Positions 24,691 to 36,168 of a stretch of 64,000 nt of DNA are shown here, in pieces (position 1 is the stretch's first letter; every line of letters starts with the position of its first letter). A program made the translations under genes and the position numbers. The notes below the pieces were generated by a model. That model made no database searches. It worked only from the letters and a program-made list of their open reading frames with translations, and was not told the origin of the DNA. This stretch comes from Heliocybe sulcata (lineage: Eukaryota > Basidiomycota > Agaricomycetes > Gloeophyllales > Gloeophyllaceae). The DNA lies in the NCBI GenBank assembly GCA_004369045.1, contig ML213517.1, positions 564,757 to 628,756 on the forward strand, read 5' to 3'.

Positions 24691-26576
24691 TTGATTCAGT
24701 GCCGACAGTTGTGTAGAGTTTCGTTTTGCGCGCTCAGCAGGAATTTACCGAATTTGCAGACAGTGATCGACTCGAGGAGAGAGATCTCAGCTGGGAGATA
24801 TTGCGGATCAATAAGGGCAACCCCTATTTGCAAGCCTCAATCTACGTTCTAACTCCTTGCCTTCACCACGCTGTAAACTTTATCTTTTCATTGTGTGGGA
24901 GGACTACAGTCGATACATCTCTATGCCAGCGCTGTCAGGATTCACAAGATGCTGTAGGCCGACACGCCAGGAATGAGCCCACCGGCAGCATAACTGCCAA
25001 TTTAACTGATTTTCCTAGACTTGGTGGCGGACGTCTCTTTCATGAGACCGAGTGGGCGAGCAATGGATTTCCTAGAGTCTTTCCTAGCTTTCCCCGAATG
25101 ACTGCCCGCCCAAGCTCTTCACCGTATCATTAATGACCAATTCTTCAAGCCAAGATTCACAGCAGATCAGATGCTGGGCACCTTTGTTAGTGAGCCGTTT
25201 ATCGCCGTGCAATCTTCACTAGCATTCAGTAGCGGCTTAGGTTCTATAATAACAAAACGAAGCCAGGCGTTCTGACCATGAGGCCATGGAACGACTTCTC
25301 ACTCCCCGCAAGGCTTTGGGATGTTCAGCACATCTGGCCGAATACGGTCTTTCTCCCTTGAAGACCTGCAAGGACCTCTGGCGGCTTCCTTAACCGCGAT
25401 GTGGCCCGATATAACCAGGGTTAAGTTACAAGAGGATGCGCACCATGTCGCGATGTACATACGTACACCCGTCTTTTGAGGCCGGGGGAAGCTGAGAAGG
25501 CTGGCCGCATGTCCTAGTCGCACTTCTCTCCTTGGATGAACGAAGCGAGAGCATTCTAAGGTCAGCGATTCACTTCCACCATTTCTCAATCAGCCCGAAT
25601 TGGCCCGTTACGGAGAATTCCCGCATCTTATGGTGCAATACCGGTTGCGCAGTACCATGCATAACGTTTCGCTGGCTGAAGATCTCAAGACTTGCTACTC
25701 TTCAATGTATGATTACACGATAACGGTATGGACGTCCAGAATTCAGCTTTGGTTCTCATATCTCATATCGAAGTCCTCCACTTCTCCCTGCTTCGCTATT
25801 CCGATGATCGCATCTTACCGCCGTTTCTACCAAGGTCCTGCAGCTGTGAAGAGGCATATCCGGAATCCTGGAGATCCTATATCGCTCAGGTTCCTCTCAG
25901 AACGGTATACCGATCGAGGAAGTTAAGCTGGCCACGGATATTGGTCGAGGTCCAATCGTGTGGACTCTCCACTTCTTTGGATTAATGAACTAACACGTCT
26001 AGGATGGCTGCCTGAGAAATCTGCACGGCGGCACCTGCATGTCTGTACCCGGTATCCAAACATGCTGACAGATACGATTTGGTGAGAAAATGATATTCCT
26101 TTACAATGCCTGTTGTGGCTGATCAAGCCGATGGACGTCGAAGCCGCAATAACAAGAGAGCTAGGAGTGAAGGACTGCGACCTACAGGCCGTTAGCATGA
26201 ATCCACGTCACTCCCTGTTAATCGGGTTTGACGATGTGAGCACTTCCGACAATGTATGTATCATTGTTATGAATAACTAGAACTATACAATTTTATGTCC
26301 GTGTGGCCAACGGCGTCGGTAGTATGAAGGCAACACATGTAAGGGCTGAGACGGCCAGTGCAGAAATCGTAACTATGGTGAGAACATCTTGAAAGCCACG
26401 CATTCTGAACGCGGCTGAGGCACGTGACCGACGCGTCACCCCCTCGCGCTGCAGCCTGCGCCTGTCACAATTGTTACGTCCGTCTTCCTCTTCCACACTG
26501 AGCGATTGCCCAATCAGGTCTGTGGCTGCGATGTGGCGTCGCACATAGCACCTAGGAAACACTACAGCCATCCGCG
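24691..26576. other. 1.9-kb gene-poor tract upstream of STN1
   Basis: No gene model is supported. Around 25570-26200 (+) there are coding-like shards in different frames but no domain or consistent splice pattern. It presumably includes the promoters of MAK5 and STN1. Confidence 0.45.
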
Positions 26577-28883
26577 ATGAAGGACACCCCTCCCACTGAA
26601 AGAAAGAGACGACTGTCAATCTCGAAGAGGCGCCGTGTCGAGCCCTCGAAGTCTGACTCCTCTTCAGGCCCGCATGGCGGTACTGTACCGAGTTCTACTC
26701 GCTCTATGCATTCGTCTGCAGAGATATGGCGATGGAGCTTGACAAGATCGGCAATCACGACTTGTTTCGTACGAGACGTGCATGAAATGCAAGAAAGCGG
26801 TTCCAAGGGTGAGCATTCGTCTTGTTCTTAGATAGTGGCCCTTAAATCGGTATTCCCTGTCCTAATTATCCTTATAGAACACGACTTTTTCTGGCTCGGC
26901 AACTTCCCCTGCAGAACTGTCGAACTACTCGGCATTCTCGTAGGTGTCCAAGTATACGAAAAGCGTGTGATCTATACGCGTAAGTCCGTCACGACATCTG
27001 GCTCATAGCCCCCGATACGACGTGCGGATCTTCAGTCGACGATGGAACGTCTACTATCGACTGTGTACATCGACCTGAACCCCCTCCCGTGCCGCCAAGT
27101 CCCACTAAACCCAAGTCGTCCTTGAAAGGTAAGGAGAAATCAGATCCTTACAGAAGACCGTCCTCCCCGAAAGCGGACAAGGAAGAGCATCTATGTCTAT
27201 TCCCGGAGCCGCTTGAGCCTGTTGGCCAAGTCGGGGCGACTGTGCGAGTCGTCGGACGAGTCTTCACGAAATATAATTCTAGACAGATTCATGCTGGCCA
27301 CATAGGTATGGTACCGTAATTAATCCCGTCGGTGCTGTCATCTCAATGACAACGCTCAGATGTGTGTATTCCAAGAAACGACGAGATGCGTCACTGGGCC
27401 CAAGTCCTAGTGCTACACAGAGAAAAGTACAGCCGTTCGGATCCGTTCGTGATCCCGGCACCTAGTGTATCCGATATGGCTTCCAATGAAGTCCCAGACA
27501 CTATGCAAGAGCTACCTTCTCATAGTGATCCACCGCAGACTCCTTCTCGACGGTCCAAAGCTATCCCGAGCACACCATCTACAGCTTCCTCAGTCTCTGC
27601 GTCAAGCCCAGTCAAGTCGCAATGCGAAGAACAGGTAGATGATACCAATCTGGAGGGGAAGAAGGTTTGCTAATATAATCGTGCCTTCCTAGACCCGATC
27701 TAGGCTGCGACATCCATCTCGTTTGCATAACCGGGACCTGAACCTCAACACTTTCCGGATATACGTAAAGCACTACATGGACAATGCTCCGCCAGTGGCT
27801 CACGCCGATAACCCATATGATTGCTCGATCTGCAGCGTCTCAGAATATTGCTCGCATCTCAAGCCCTCTTTCTCGGATAATTCCAGGCGGAATTCATTCG
27901 ACATCCCAACCACACCCACGAAGTCGTCTGTATTGAATACTAGTAGACTTGGGGAAGAAACCCCAAAGGCTTTTGCGTCGGCTCATGGATGGCATGAAAC
28001 TACACCTCGGGCGCCGCCTGATATGAAACCCTCGGAACGATCTGAGCAGCAGAAGCTGTACGGTTTTACATTGTCGTATCTGCGGCGCGTGCCGGAGCTG
28101 CGTCTGCTAGCCAGGCGTACGGTGGAGGCTGAGGCAAAGCGGAGAAGGCGCCAGGAACGTCTTGACGCCAAGCAATCGTCCTCCACTTTCCCCGCATCCT
28201 CTCATTTTGTTCAATCACGCTGTCAACCCGAGAATGTCGATGGCGAGAGCCGACGATGCCCTACCGGGACATGCTCGGGAAGCGGGGAACCTGCTGGACG
28301 TAAGATGAAGCGTCTATTCTCAGTGACAATCCTCAAGCTCTATGAGGAAGGCAGCATCGTGCTGTGGGATGGCTCCGCCCGGCCACTTCCCAGTCTGCGG
28401 TACGGATCTCAGAGCTGTGTGAGTCAAAGCCAAGGTCTCTGGAAGGTATCCATGAGCACGGCCTCCGCATCGCTGTCCGTCACGTCTACGACTTCAACAG
28501 CTTCCATTGGTGGCGGAGACGAGGAGGAGGCTGATAGCGACGGCGACCTCTCGGATGTACCCTTGAAGGAGGAAGCTTACGTGCCAGTCACCCCGGAGCT
28601 TTTAGCTGGGCATGTCGAGGCGGCTATCAAGAGTTTGACGGAACGTGCATCCCGTGAATCTCAGGCTGCCATGTCTACAAGCAAACATGCTTCATCAGCG
28701 TATCGCCCTCGGTCAACGGTAGTGCCCGGGCCTACCAAAGAAGAGATTGTCAAATTCCTGAGGCGGGGGGATGAGCGGTGGGCAAAGATAGGGGACTGGG
28801 CCATCGGAGATGCTTTAGGATTATTAGAGAAAGAGGGTAGAGCCTGGGACGTAGGTCGCGGAAGGTGGGAGCTGTGTCTATAG
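26577..28883 (+). CDS. STN1: Stn1-like telomere capping protein (CST complex)
   Basis: Stn1 is the RPA2-like subunit of the Cdc13/Ctc1-Stn1-Ten1 complex that protects telomere ends and aids lagging-strand fill-in. Exons are 26577-26808, 26878-26979, 27036-27305, a fourth from 27360 to either 27634 or 27664 (both in phase), and 27693-28883. This gives 689 or 699 aa. The OB fold is clear: CFVRDVHEMQESGSK, HDFFWLGNFPCRTVELLGI, LVGVQVYEKRVIYTLDDGTS, VGATVRVVGRVF, and HIDVCIPRNDEMRHWAQVL. The fold is interrupted by a Pro/Lys-rich insertion of about 45 residues, as is common in fungal Stn1. The C-terminal half has RDLNLNTFRIYVKHYMDN, a divergent segment with CSICSVSEYC, and winged-helix-like parts (FSVTILKLYEEGSIVLWDG and EEIVKFLRRGDERWAKIGD). 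Disordered linkers separate them. Convergent with the TenA-like gene. Confidence 0.86.
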
Positions 28884-29109
28884 AGATCTCGTACAACAAT
28901 TTCGCGAAACGTTGGCTTCAGAGACGTTTGGATGTATTCCATTTATCTACTGCTTCATCGAAGAAATGGTATTACGGGCGCAGTTCTACAAATTAGAACA
29001 CGGCGATTATGCTACATCGTATTTATGCATATGATACACATACAGTTACAGTTTTGGTCATATTTTTGAGAAGGTTTCCTTGCTCCTCTTCAGCCCGGGG
29101 GCCGTCAGG

Positions 29110-29911
29110 CTACGCTAACTTCATTGTCTTCTCTTCCCCACTCACAGGCCAAAACGCCTCTTCGAGCTCCACGACGCGAGCCCAGACCTCTTCTGACTTC
29201 CTCCAAGCTTCGGTACCGGCCGTGATACCCAAGTCATTGACAAGTTCAGCAAGGTCATCAACGAACTTGATGAAATCGGGGTTCGTCCAATTGGACACAA
29301 AATTAGACACCGCGGTAGTGGTGGGATTCAGAGCCTGCGTTGCTGTATATTTATCAAGGACAGAGCCGACATATCGCCATGCATCCAGGTATACCTGTCG
29401 AAAAGATAAGTGGCCCGCCGGCAGAATGCCAGAGATCACTTGCCCTCTCCATGGCCCATAAAAATACTAGACCGTCTTGTAGCGTGCCAAGGGCGGCAAC
29501 GCGCAGCATCTCCGCCGTGTAGTCCCTTGTTGTCTTGCGCTCCCTCCATCCGTCAACATCCAGGTTCCATTCCACGGACGTCTCCTTGAAGAACCCCACT
29601 TCCCTCACCACGTTCTCCAGCGCGTACGTTAGTACTTTCAATATACGCGCATTTCTGGCTTCTGCACCGGAGTTGATACCATCCGTGGAGGAGTAAGGTA
29701 TTTTTGCAATAAGCAATCCGATGAAACGCGGATATGCGTGAGCAGCGTAGAGCCGGTCTTGAGCAAGCCAGAAGGCTAACAAGTCATGACTGACAGTTCC
29801 GCTACCGCAGGCTGTCAGAAAATCATGCTCAACCGCGGCTGAGTATGGCCTTGCAGTGGATAGCGAGACAAGTCTGCTTGTAAGAGTTTCCTTAGCGAGA
29901 GGTGCGGTCAT
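29110..29911 (-). CDS. TenA/THI-4-like, heme-oxygenase-fold protein
   Basis: TenA (thiaminase II) proteins salvage the pyrimidine part of thiamin; the fold is an all-helical, heme-oxygenase-like bundle. Two exons, 29911-29444 and 29394-29110, give 250 aa, about the usual length for the stand-alone family. Visible blocks: PYSAAVEHDFLTACGSGTVS, HDLLAFWLAQDRLYAAHAYP, WNLDVDGWRERKTTRDYTAE, MLRVAALGTLQDGLVFLWAM, ERVYLDAWRYVG and VVELEEAFWPVSG. The late Glu in ELEEAFW matches the conserved Glu of the family. The position where classical TenA has its catalytic Cys (the L-L-P-C-x3-Y-x-x-I region) reads LVFLWAMERVYLDAW, without Cys. It may therefore be a TenA_E-type or non-thiaminase member. The single intron appears to use a GC donor (AGG|GCAAGT). 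Confidence 0.85.
29395..29443 (-). other. GC-AG intron of the TenA-like gene
   Basis: On the minus strand the exon ends ATGGAGAGG, the intron begins GCAAGT and ends TCGACAG, and the next exon starts GTATACCTGG. The consensus around a GC donor (AG|GCAAGT) fits exactly. The alternative GT inside it would break the family frame (VYLDAWRY). Length is 49 nt. Confidence 0.75.
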
Positions 29912-30124
29912 AGTAGGATTGATCGCGACATATTCCTAAATGGCAGGTCTTAGTATTGGCGGTAATTATAAAGCGCTCTTTCGGAGTTCGAATCTCAGCC
30001 ACAGCATAGTTCGAGCTCGACGCAGTCAACCGCAGCGACACATACGACGACGACAACGACATCAACAAGGGATTTGGTTTTAACGCGGCTCTATCTTCCA
30101 TATTTTACTCTGCTTTTGAATACA
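29912..30124. promoter_or_regulatory. Short divergent promoter, TenA-like / YRA1
   Basis: Only 213 bp separate the two start codons, so the two genes must share one intergenic control region. It has no clear TATA box. Placement is inferred from the gene starts. Confidence 0.55.
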
Positions 30125-31114
30125 ATGGCTGCTGGATTCAATCGATCTCGAAAGCCATATACCGTGCGCCACACTTGTTTCTCTTTCAGACTTCAGACCG
30201 ACTGACTGCCTCTTAGCGGCCAGAAGCGCGGGCAAGAGCTCCGGAAGGTTCTTGGATGCACGACAAGGCACCTCCCAATGTCGTCTCTCGGCCTAGCAAC
30301 AGTCGGTCGACCGTGGAGGGCGGACAGGTCAAGCTCCTTGTCTCAAACCTGCACTACGAGATCACCCCCAAGGATTTGATTGTTCGCTTCCATTGTCCTA
30401 GCAGGACTTAGCAGATGGTGACTGAATGCTTTCAGGCGATATTTGGGCGGATAGGCACGCTCGTTCGCGAGCCCATAATCAAGGTTTGAGAGTCTGAATG
30501 ACCCGAGTTCACCACCATGTCGACTCCTTTCGGTTCAATTTTCGAAATTATAAAGTACGATCGCAGTGGCCGATCAACAGGCGTCGCCATCATACATTAT
30601 GAGACCGCTGAAGAAGCCGCGAGAGCCAAGAAACAGTTTGAGGGAGTTTTGGCCAAAGGTAAGGTTGGAGTGAGACCTTGTGCAACTCTGGTTTACTCAG
30701 AACGTCACTGTGACAGGTCAAGAAATGACCATCGTCTACGACACTGCGCCGACTTTCGGGCCGCGAAGAGATCGACGTGCAAGTGCACCCTCGTCGCTCA
30801 TCAACCGAATCCAGAAGCCCGGGCTCTTGGACCGGCTGAGTCAAGATGATATCCGCAGCAGACCGGCGCCTGCCTCGTTCGTGTTCCTACCATGTCATCT
30901 TGCTGTCCATACTCATCATGTGGCGCGGGCTGACAGAAAATCTGGTCCCGGACCGATCCGTTCACGAGGAAGAGGTGGTGGGCGCCCTGGACCCCGAAAG
31001 CCCAAAACTGCGGAAGACTTGGACAAGGAACTGGATTTCTTCATGACCGATGGTACCAAGGGATCGACTGGTCCTGTGCAGAAGGCTGCGGAGGGCGACG
31101 TTGAGATGACATAA
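30125..31114 (+). CDS. YRA1: mRNA export adaptor Yra1/ALYREF
   Basis: REF/ALY proteins join spliced mRNA to the Mex67 export receptor as part of TREX in the nucleus. Exons 30125-30163, 30217-30381, 30436-30483, 30556-30658 and 30717-31114 sum to 753 nt (250 aa) with all phases agreeing. A basic N-terminal arm with FNRSRKPY comes first. The single RRM has RNP2 VKLLVSNLHYEITPKDL, then IAIFGRIGTLVREPIIK, RNP1-like YDRSGRSTGVAIIHY and EAARAKKQFEGV. A basic RGG-type linker (SRGRGGGRPGPRKPK) precedes the family's C-terminal UAP56-binding box TAEDLDKELDFFM. That C-terminal box and the RRM together make the call firm. Confidence 0.93.
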
Positions 31115-34100
31115 AAAACGCGGATTGTCCCGTTCATATGACCTTGCGAGTATTGTATATGCTATCTGTTGTTCTGTGCTGCTCTTAATTGATCCTCGTT
31201 CTCTGTTCCGTCACATGGTGTGAGACGCCATCGCTAGGCCCGCGTAACGGTAACTGCATGTTTACGAGAGAGGCAATGCCTATTGCTTGGGCAGACACCT
31301 TTGTGTGCCGCTGTGATATTCCCAGGTCCCTTTGCCTGAGCATCATTTTGTTAGCCTCCAAGACGAGGCCTATTTCCGTCAGGTACGGCGGTATATGCTT
31401 GCATTCGCCCTTATCACCGTACTCTGGGTTCCGAGTAGGTCAATTCAATATCCGAATCGTGAACCCGTCGCGTTGGACGGTTCTTACGATGTCAAATGCA
31501 TGAAGGCGTGGTACGTGGCCGCTTGGTTCCAGATTTCCTTGCCTGCCGGCGCCTCTTTTCTCACAGTGCTCCCGTTCCCTAGCCATTAATGCGAATCATC
31601 GGTAACGTGGACAGCGGTTGGATTGCACGGAGGACGGGCCAAGTAATGCAGGTATTCGCGTCCCGCAATACGGCTGGAGCACTCGTCATTCCGCCTCATC
31701 AACAATACAGACCCAACAATTCGTAATGCCCGTCAGGAAACCCGTCACCTGCCTATTCAAAATACCTATGTTCCCATGTCACGATGCCAGCGCCAGGCTG
31801 GCCTATGGCCCGAGTGGCATGCCCATGTCCTAAGTGTAATCTTGCTGTTAAGCTCGTTATACGTTTGATGGCCGGTATTACCGGACAATCCGCTGTGAGT
31901 ACGGGTGGCGTTGATAAACTCCTCTAGCATTTCTGACCGGTCCCCTGGCTCAGCGGCAGGCTCTTGCGGATGCAATATGTCGTCCCTGTTCGTAAACCTG
32001 CATGTTGGTAGTTGGGCAGTTCGGCCGTCTTCCTAGCGCCGTAGGAGGCCCGAGCTCAGCTCTGGACTGTATTGGACCCTGAAGTCTGATTGAAGATTGG
32101 TGCTGTTTCTCTGCCTGGCTTCCCCTGGGGTACACGCAGCGGGAGAGATTCTATTCAAGCTGAGTATCAGTTGGACGACGGCCAGACTCTCAAGGCTCTG
32201 TATCGGCCCATCAAGTAGCGGTCGGGTGCAGGGCCTTCCAGGAAGTAGTGGTGTAGAGCATCTGTCTTTTCGAGGTTCGCCGTTGCCCAGGCCTTCCCCT
32301 ATCCGCCTCCAAAAATAACGTCAGCCCTGACTGTAGTGGGGCCATTTATTACAGCGGAAGGAATTCCGTCCACAATCAAGGTATGTGGACGGGGCTCTAT
32401 TGATAGTTGCTCTAATGAGTAGCTCTCCAGGCACACGTCGTGGGCTTCTCGAGTGGATCTACCTCTGATATAATCGCAGAGGAGGGCCTTTGCGGAGCTC
32501 CTCGTGCTCACCGCCAACACCAATGCGAGTCCCGTAGGTTTGGACGGCCTGGTCTAGCCGTTCTTACTCGTTGCTCAATCATTGAACATGGATCTATTGC
32601 CGCTGTTCAGTGACTTGTGATCGGTCACGCAATTGCGCGCCGTCCTCTTTTTTGAAGTCCGTGCTGCTGGGAGTACACACGGGAAGATTCCGTTTGGCAT
32701 TCTCGTCCCGGTGCGATGGGACGTCTTCCTGTGATCCCGAACTAAATCTACGAGTGCCAATGCAGCCGCAGCTTCAGTTCATTCTAGAACGGGTATATGG
32801 CAGTGACGTCAAGTCCCATTCAGAACCGAGTTGTATTGCCCATTCTGATTGTCTCGGATTGGCTCGAAATCCTATTCGGTTGGAAGCACTAGTACCAGGG
32901 TTGTGACTGATCCGCCGGCTGTTTGGACGAATTCCGTGGTGGCTTTGGCGATGATTACCCTACCTCTAGGACGCCACCGAACTAAACACTCGATGTCCAC
33001 GTTTCACCAACGGGTCACCGGTCAGGTTTGATAACAGTTTGCCACTTGAGTTTCTTTTGACCTCATTTGCGCAGCTGCGCCATGAGAATGCGTTTCGTGT
33101 TGGCTGGGATCAATGCCCTGCAAATCTTCTTCGGGCCCGACAGTGTATGCCGTGACCCTGACTTCCCAGGGAAATGTACGTCTGAAAGTGAGTACGTTTA
33201 CGAAGGGGACGCGGGTGGCGACAGCTGAAGTTCGAACAGGGCTTCCGCTACGTATGATTGCACCCACGTATCAGATGTCTAGGTACGATGTTCCGCGGCA
33301 AGTGGTCCTTTGACATACTTCCTGGACGTCTGCGTTCAGGTGCACGGGCAGTATAGGCATTTCGTGCTGGCTCATGGCGCGGATGCCTCCATTCAAGTTG
33401 TATTTCTATCCTATGAAAGCTCTGGCTTTCGAGAAGAGTCTATCATGCATTGGAATGCTCCAAGGTCTAGGTCAGTACCATGCCTGCGGCTCTCCGGCTC
33501 GGCGTTCTTGTCTCACAACTGATGGGTTTACCTCACTCATCATTCTACAGCTGTCCTGAGTGGCATAGCCGCTGAGTTCAAAACGGAGGTTTTCGTCGTG
33601 GCCAACCAAACTCCGAAATATTCAAGCGGGGTATCCGACTTTGAAACCTTTCCTGTGAGGCTGGTGAGACACCTTGTCTACATACTTCTCGAGATGAAAT
33701 GATAACTATCGATGCACTAGCGGTGTTTTCTACCCAACCTCATGGGGCGGATATCGTGGGCACCAACAACCTACTTGTCAGACGAATAAGGAAGGCTTCT
33801 AGGAGCGATCCGCAGTGGCGAGGAAGCTTCTCAGGACATTCCCACCGCATGGTACGCTTGTATTCACGATCGACCGTGGTTGACATAATGTTAGCAAATG
33901 AAGCCTTGTGTTCCAGCAACTGCAATGAATGAGCCAAAATGGAGGGCTGTCAGTTTGTTCCGTGTTGATTTACTATATCCTGCCCGAGGATGGCGCCCTG
34001 GCCTTCATGCTCGGGCATTCATCTCTAACTTGCATGGATCTTGGGGACAGACTATAACCAGTCTTCTGGGGCTGACACTGCACCACCCAGCCTTCGTCGG

Positions 34101-34224
34101 AAAGTACTCCGGCTCACCGTTGCGAGCGTATATAACGATCCCTTGTTTTCTTCGTTAGGAACCCGCACATAGCTCACCTGGCCTCCTTATCTCAGCAGGT
34201 TAAGGTTGAAGCTGCGGCATAATC
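31115..34224. other. 3.1-kb gene-free tract with coding-like shards
   Basis: No complete gene could be modelled. Short + strand stretches read as if once coding, for example around 32308-32375 (ITSALTVVGPFITAEGIPS) and 33550-33663 (AEFKTEVFVVANQTPKYSS), with possible splice signals nearby. Stops lie between them and no family was recognised. No repeats at the edges, tRNA or simple repeats seen. Confidence 0.45.
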
Positions 34225-35904
34225 ATGGGTAAGATGGCCAGACTCTAGCGGCATCTGTGGACTCTTGCTGATCGGCTTCGTCATAGGTTCTCTCACACAG
34301 ACACAGCACAACCTATATTTGTCCGGACATACCTCGAGCTCCTGGGCTCAGGATGCACCATCGTCCTCCACGCACCAGTGGTCGGAGCCAATGTATCATA
34401 GGAACGACCCTCAATACGGCGCCACCTGCTCGGACTACAATGTCCTCGGTTCGCTGCAGGTATATCCCTCGGACTACTCGGTGGCTAGCGATTCCCCCGA
34501 TCCAGAATGCCCGCCTCCCGGCATATGCATCCAGTCATCGTCTCTTCGACTAGATACTCGGTCGTACACACTCTCCGACGCACTCCGTCCTAGGCACAGC
34601 GATTGGACGGCCTCGTCTCCCCCTCCGCAGAACAGAGGCAATCAATCACATCAGTTATCGCCGGAATCTGAATTTTACCAATTCCATCATACCCGTTCGC
34701 CATCCATCGACAGGTCGCTGACCACGACTCCCTCCAACGCCGATCTCGAGGAAGTGTCAGAAGGAATAGGTGCCAGGCAGCGGGTGATACTGGTGAAGGA
34801 GGAGAATGAAGATCCCCTGGAAGGTCTATTCGTTCTCGAGTCACAGAGTCTTCCAGCATCGGAGGTCGTGGAGACTGCCCCTAATCTGCGGTTCCGGCGT
34901 CAAAAGACACCGACAACAGAAGCGATGAGGAAGAGGATGACAGTGTTCCATGTGAACCCTTTCGCATCTTCCCGAGTCTCAGCGTCTGCGTCCGCAGCAT
35001 CTCCCAACTCCAAACAACAACCCCTCGACCCCGCCTTTCTTACGTTCCAACTTGTCAACGACACCCTCGAGCCTGTCGACGATCCCGAGATACAGTTCTT
35101 CGTCACGTTTGTCGACGAATGCGAGTACGACGACGAGGACGACGATGGGGATGACCCTGGCCGTTATTCATGGCCTCACTCCGTTGTCATCAAACGGCCG
35201 AACGATGTCTCTTCCATGAAGCAGCTCGTCCACGTCGCCAATCCGTTCAGCGAGTTTACCGGATTGACCGTGTCTGGCAGTCCTGGGGATAAATCGCATG
35301 ATCGGGATACGCCCTCACACCCCTCCCGCAGTAAACTGTCCTCTTCCTTCAGGTCGAACCAAGCAAGCCTAGCCAGCAAGAAGAAACCCAAATTGCACGA
35401 GTGCAATATCTGTCACAAAGCGTTCCCTAGACCGAGCGGCCTGTCCACGCACATGAACTCGCATTCAGGGGACAAACGTCAGTCCGCATCATTCTCTGTG
35501 GCATATGAAACTTAACGCATGACAATCCAGCATTCAAATGTCCGATCCCAACGTGCGATAAACATTTCACCGTCCGCTCCAACGCGAAGCGCCACCTCCG
35601 GACGCACCGTTCTCTCTCTCCATCGGACCCCATATTCGGCGGTTCCTCATCAAGCGCGTCTGGCGGGGACATTGAGTTTGACGCCCCCGTTGTCACGGAA
35701 GTGCATGAGACGGGCCCGAAGCGTCTCCGTTGGACAAGGCCAAGCGTCTCACTACGCCCGATCAGTGAGCTCATCAAGAGCAGGCCAGACAATGAGTGCG
35801 GGCCTTGGGACGGCCGCAGCTCTTCGAGCCAGGCGTCGGACAGATCGTACGATATGGACGACGTAGAAGAGGGCGGGAGGTCAGCGAGTGAGATGACAGA
35901 CTGA
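34225..35904 (+). CDS. C2H2 zinc-finger transcription factor
   Basis: Probable DNA-binding regulator with two adjacent C2H2 fingers near the C-terminus: CNICHKAFPRPSGLSTHMNSH and CPIPTCDKHFTVRSNAKRHL with RTH after it (spacings C-x2-C-x12-H-x3-H and C-x4-C-x12-H-x3-H), joined by SGDKPFK across an intron. The model is 34225-34228, 34287-35477 and 35531-35904 (1569 nt, 522 aa). The N-terminal 370 residues are Ser/Pro-rich and disordered, with an acidic patch (DDEDDDGDDPG) that may activate transcription. The start is an ATG-G exon of 4 nt followed by GTAAGA; the alternative is the first internal Met at about 34391. The target genes are unknown. Convergent with AIP1. Confidence 0.85.
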
Positions 35905-36168
35905 GGGTCGTATATGGTATGGTACTTTGTGCTTCTTCCTTCATGTTCTTCTTTACCGTCTCTGTATACCCAACCATCGAAAACAGCTCTTCTCGATGAC
36001 CGCTATGATACCATACAAATGTTACGAATTATCCCCGCACGACGTCGAGGCCGCATAGAACATTCGTCGCCTCGCCATGACGCGTGGTCCTTGGTTTATT
36101 GTACTGTACGTCCGTACCATTGGCATTGGTTAAAATACAACTAGTAGTACATTCTCGTAGAAACACGA

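Noticed and set aside
29980-30010. T-loop-like GAGTTCGAATCTC that could belong to a tRNA
   Set aside because: Only three stem pairs form and no matching acceptor, D or anticodon arms were found. It lies in a divergent promoter.
33080-33310. Possible glycoside hydrolase remnant (TVYAVTLTSQGNVRLKV)
   Set aside because: The likeness to fucosidase C-terminal strands is short and no active-site segments are found around it.
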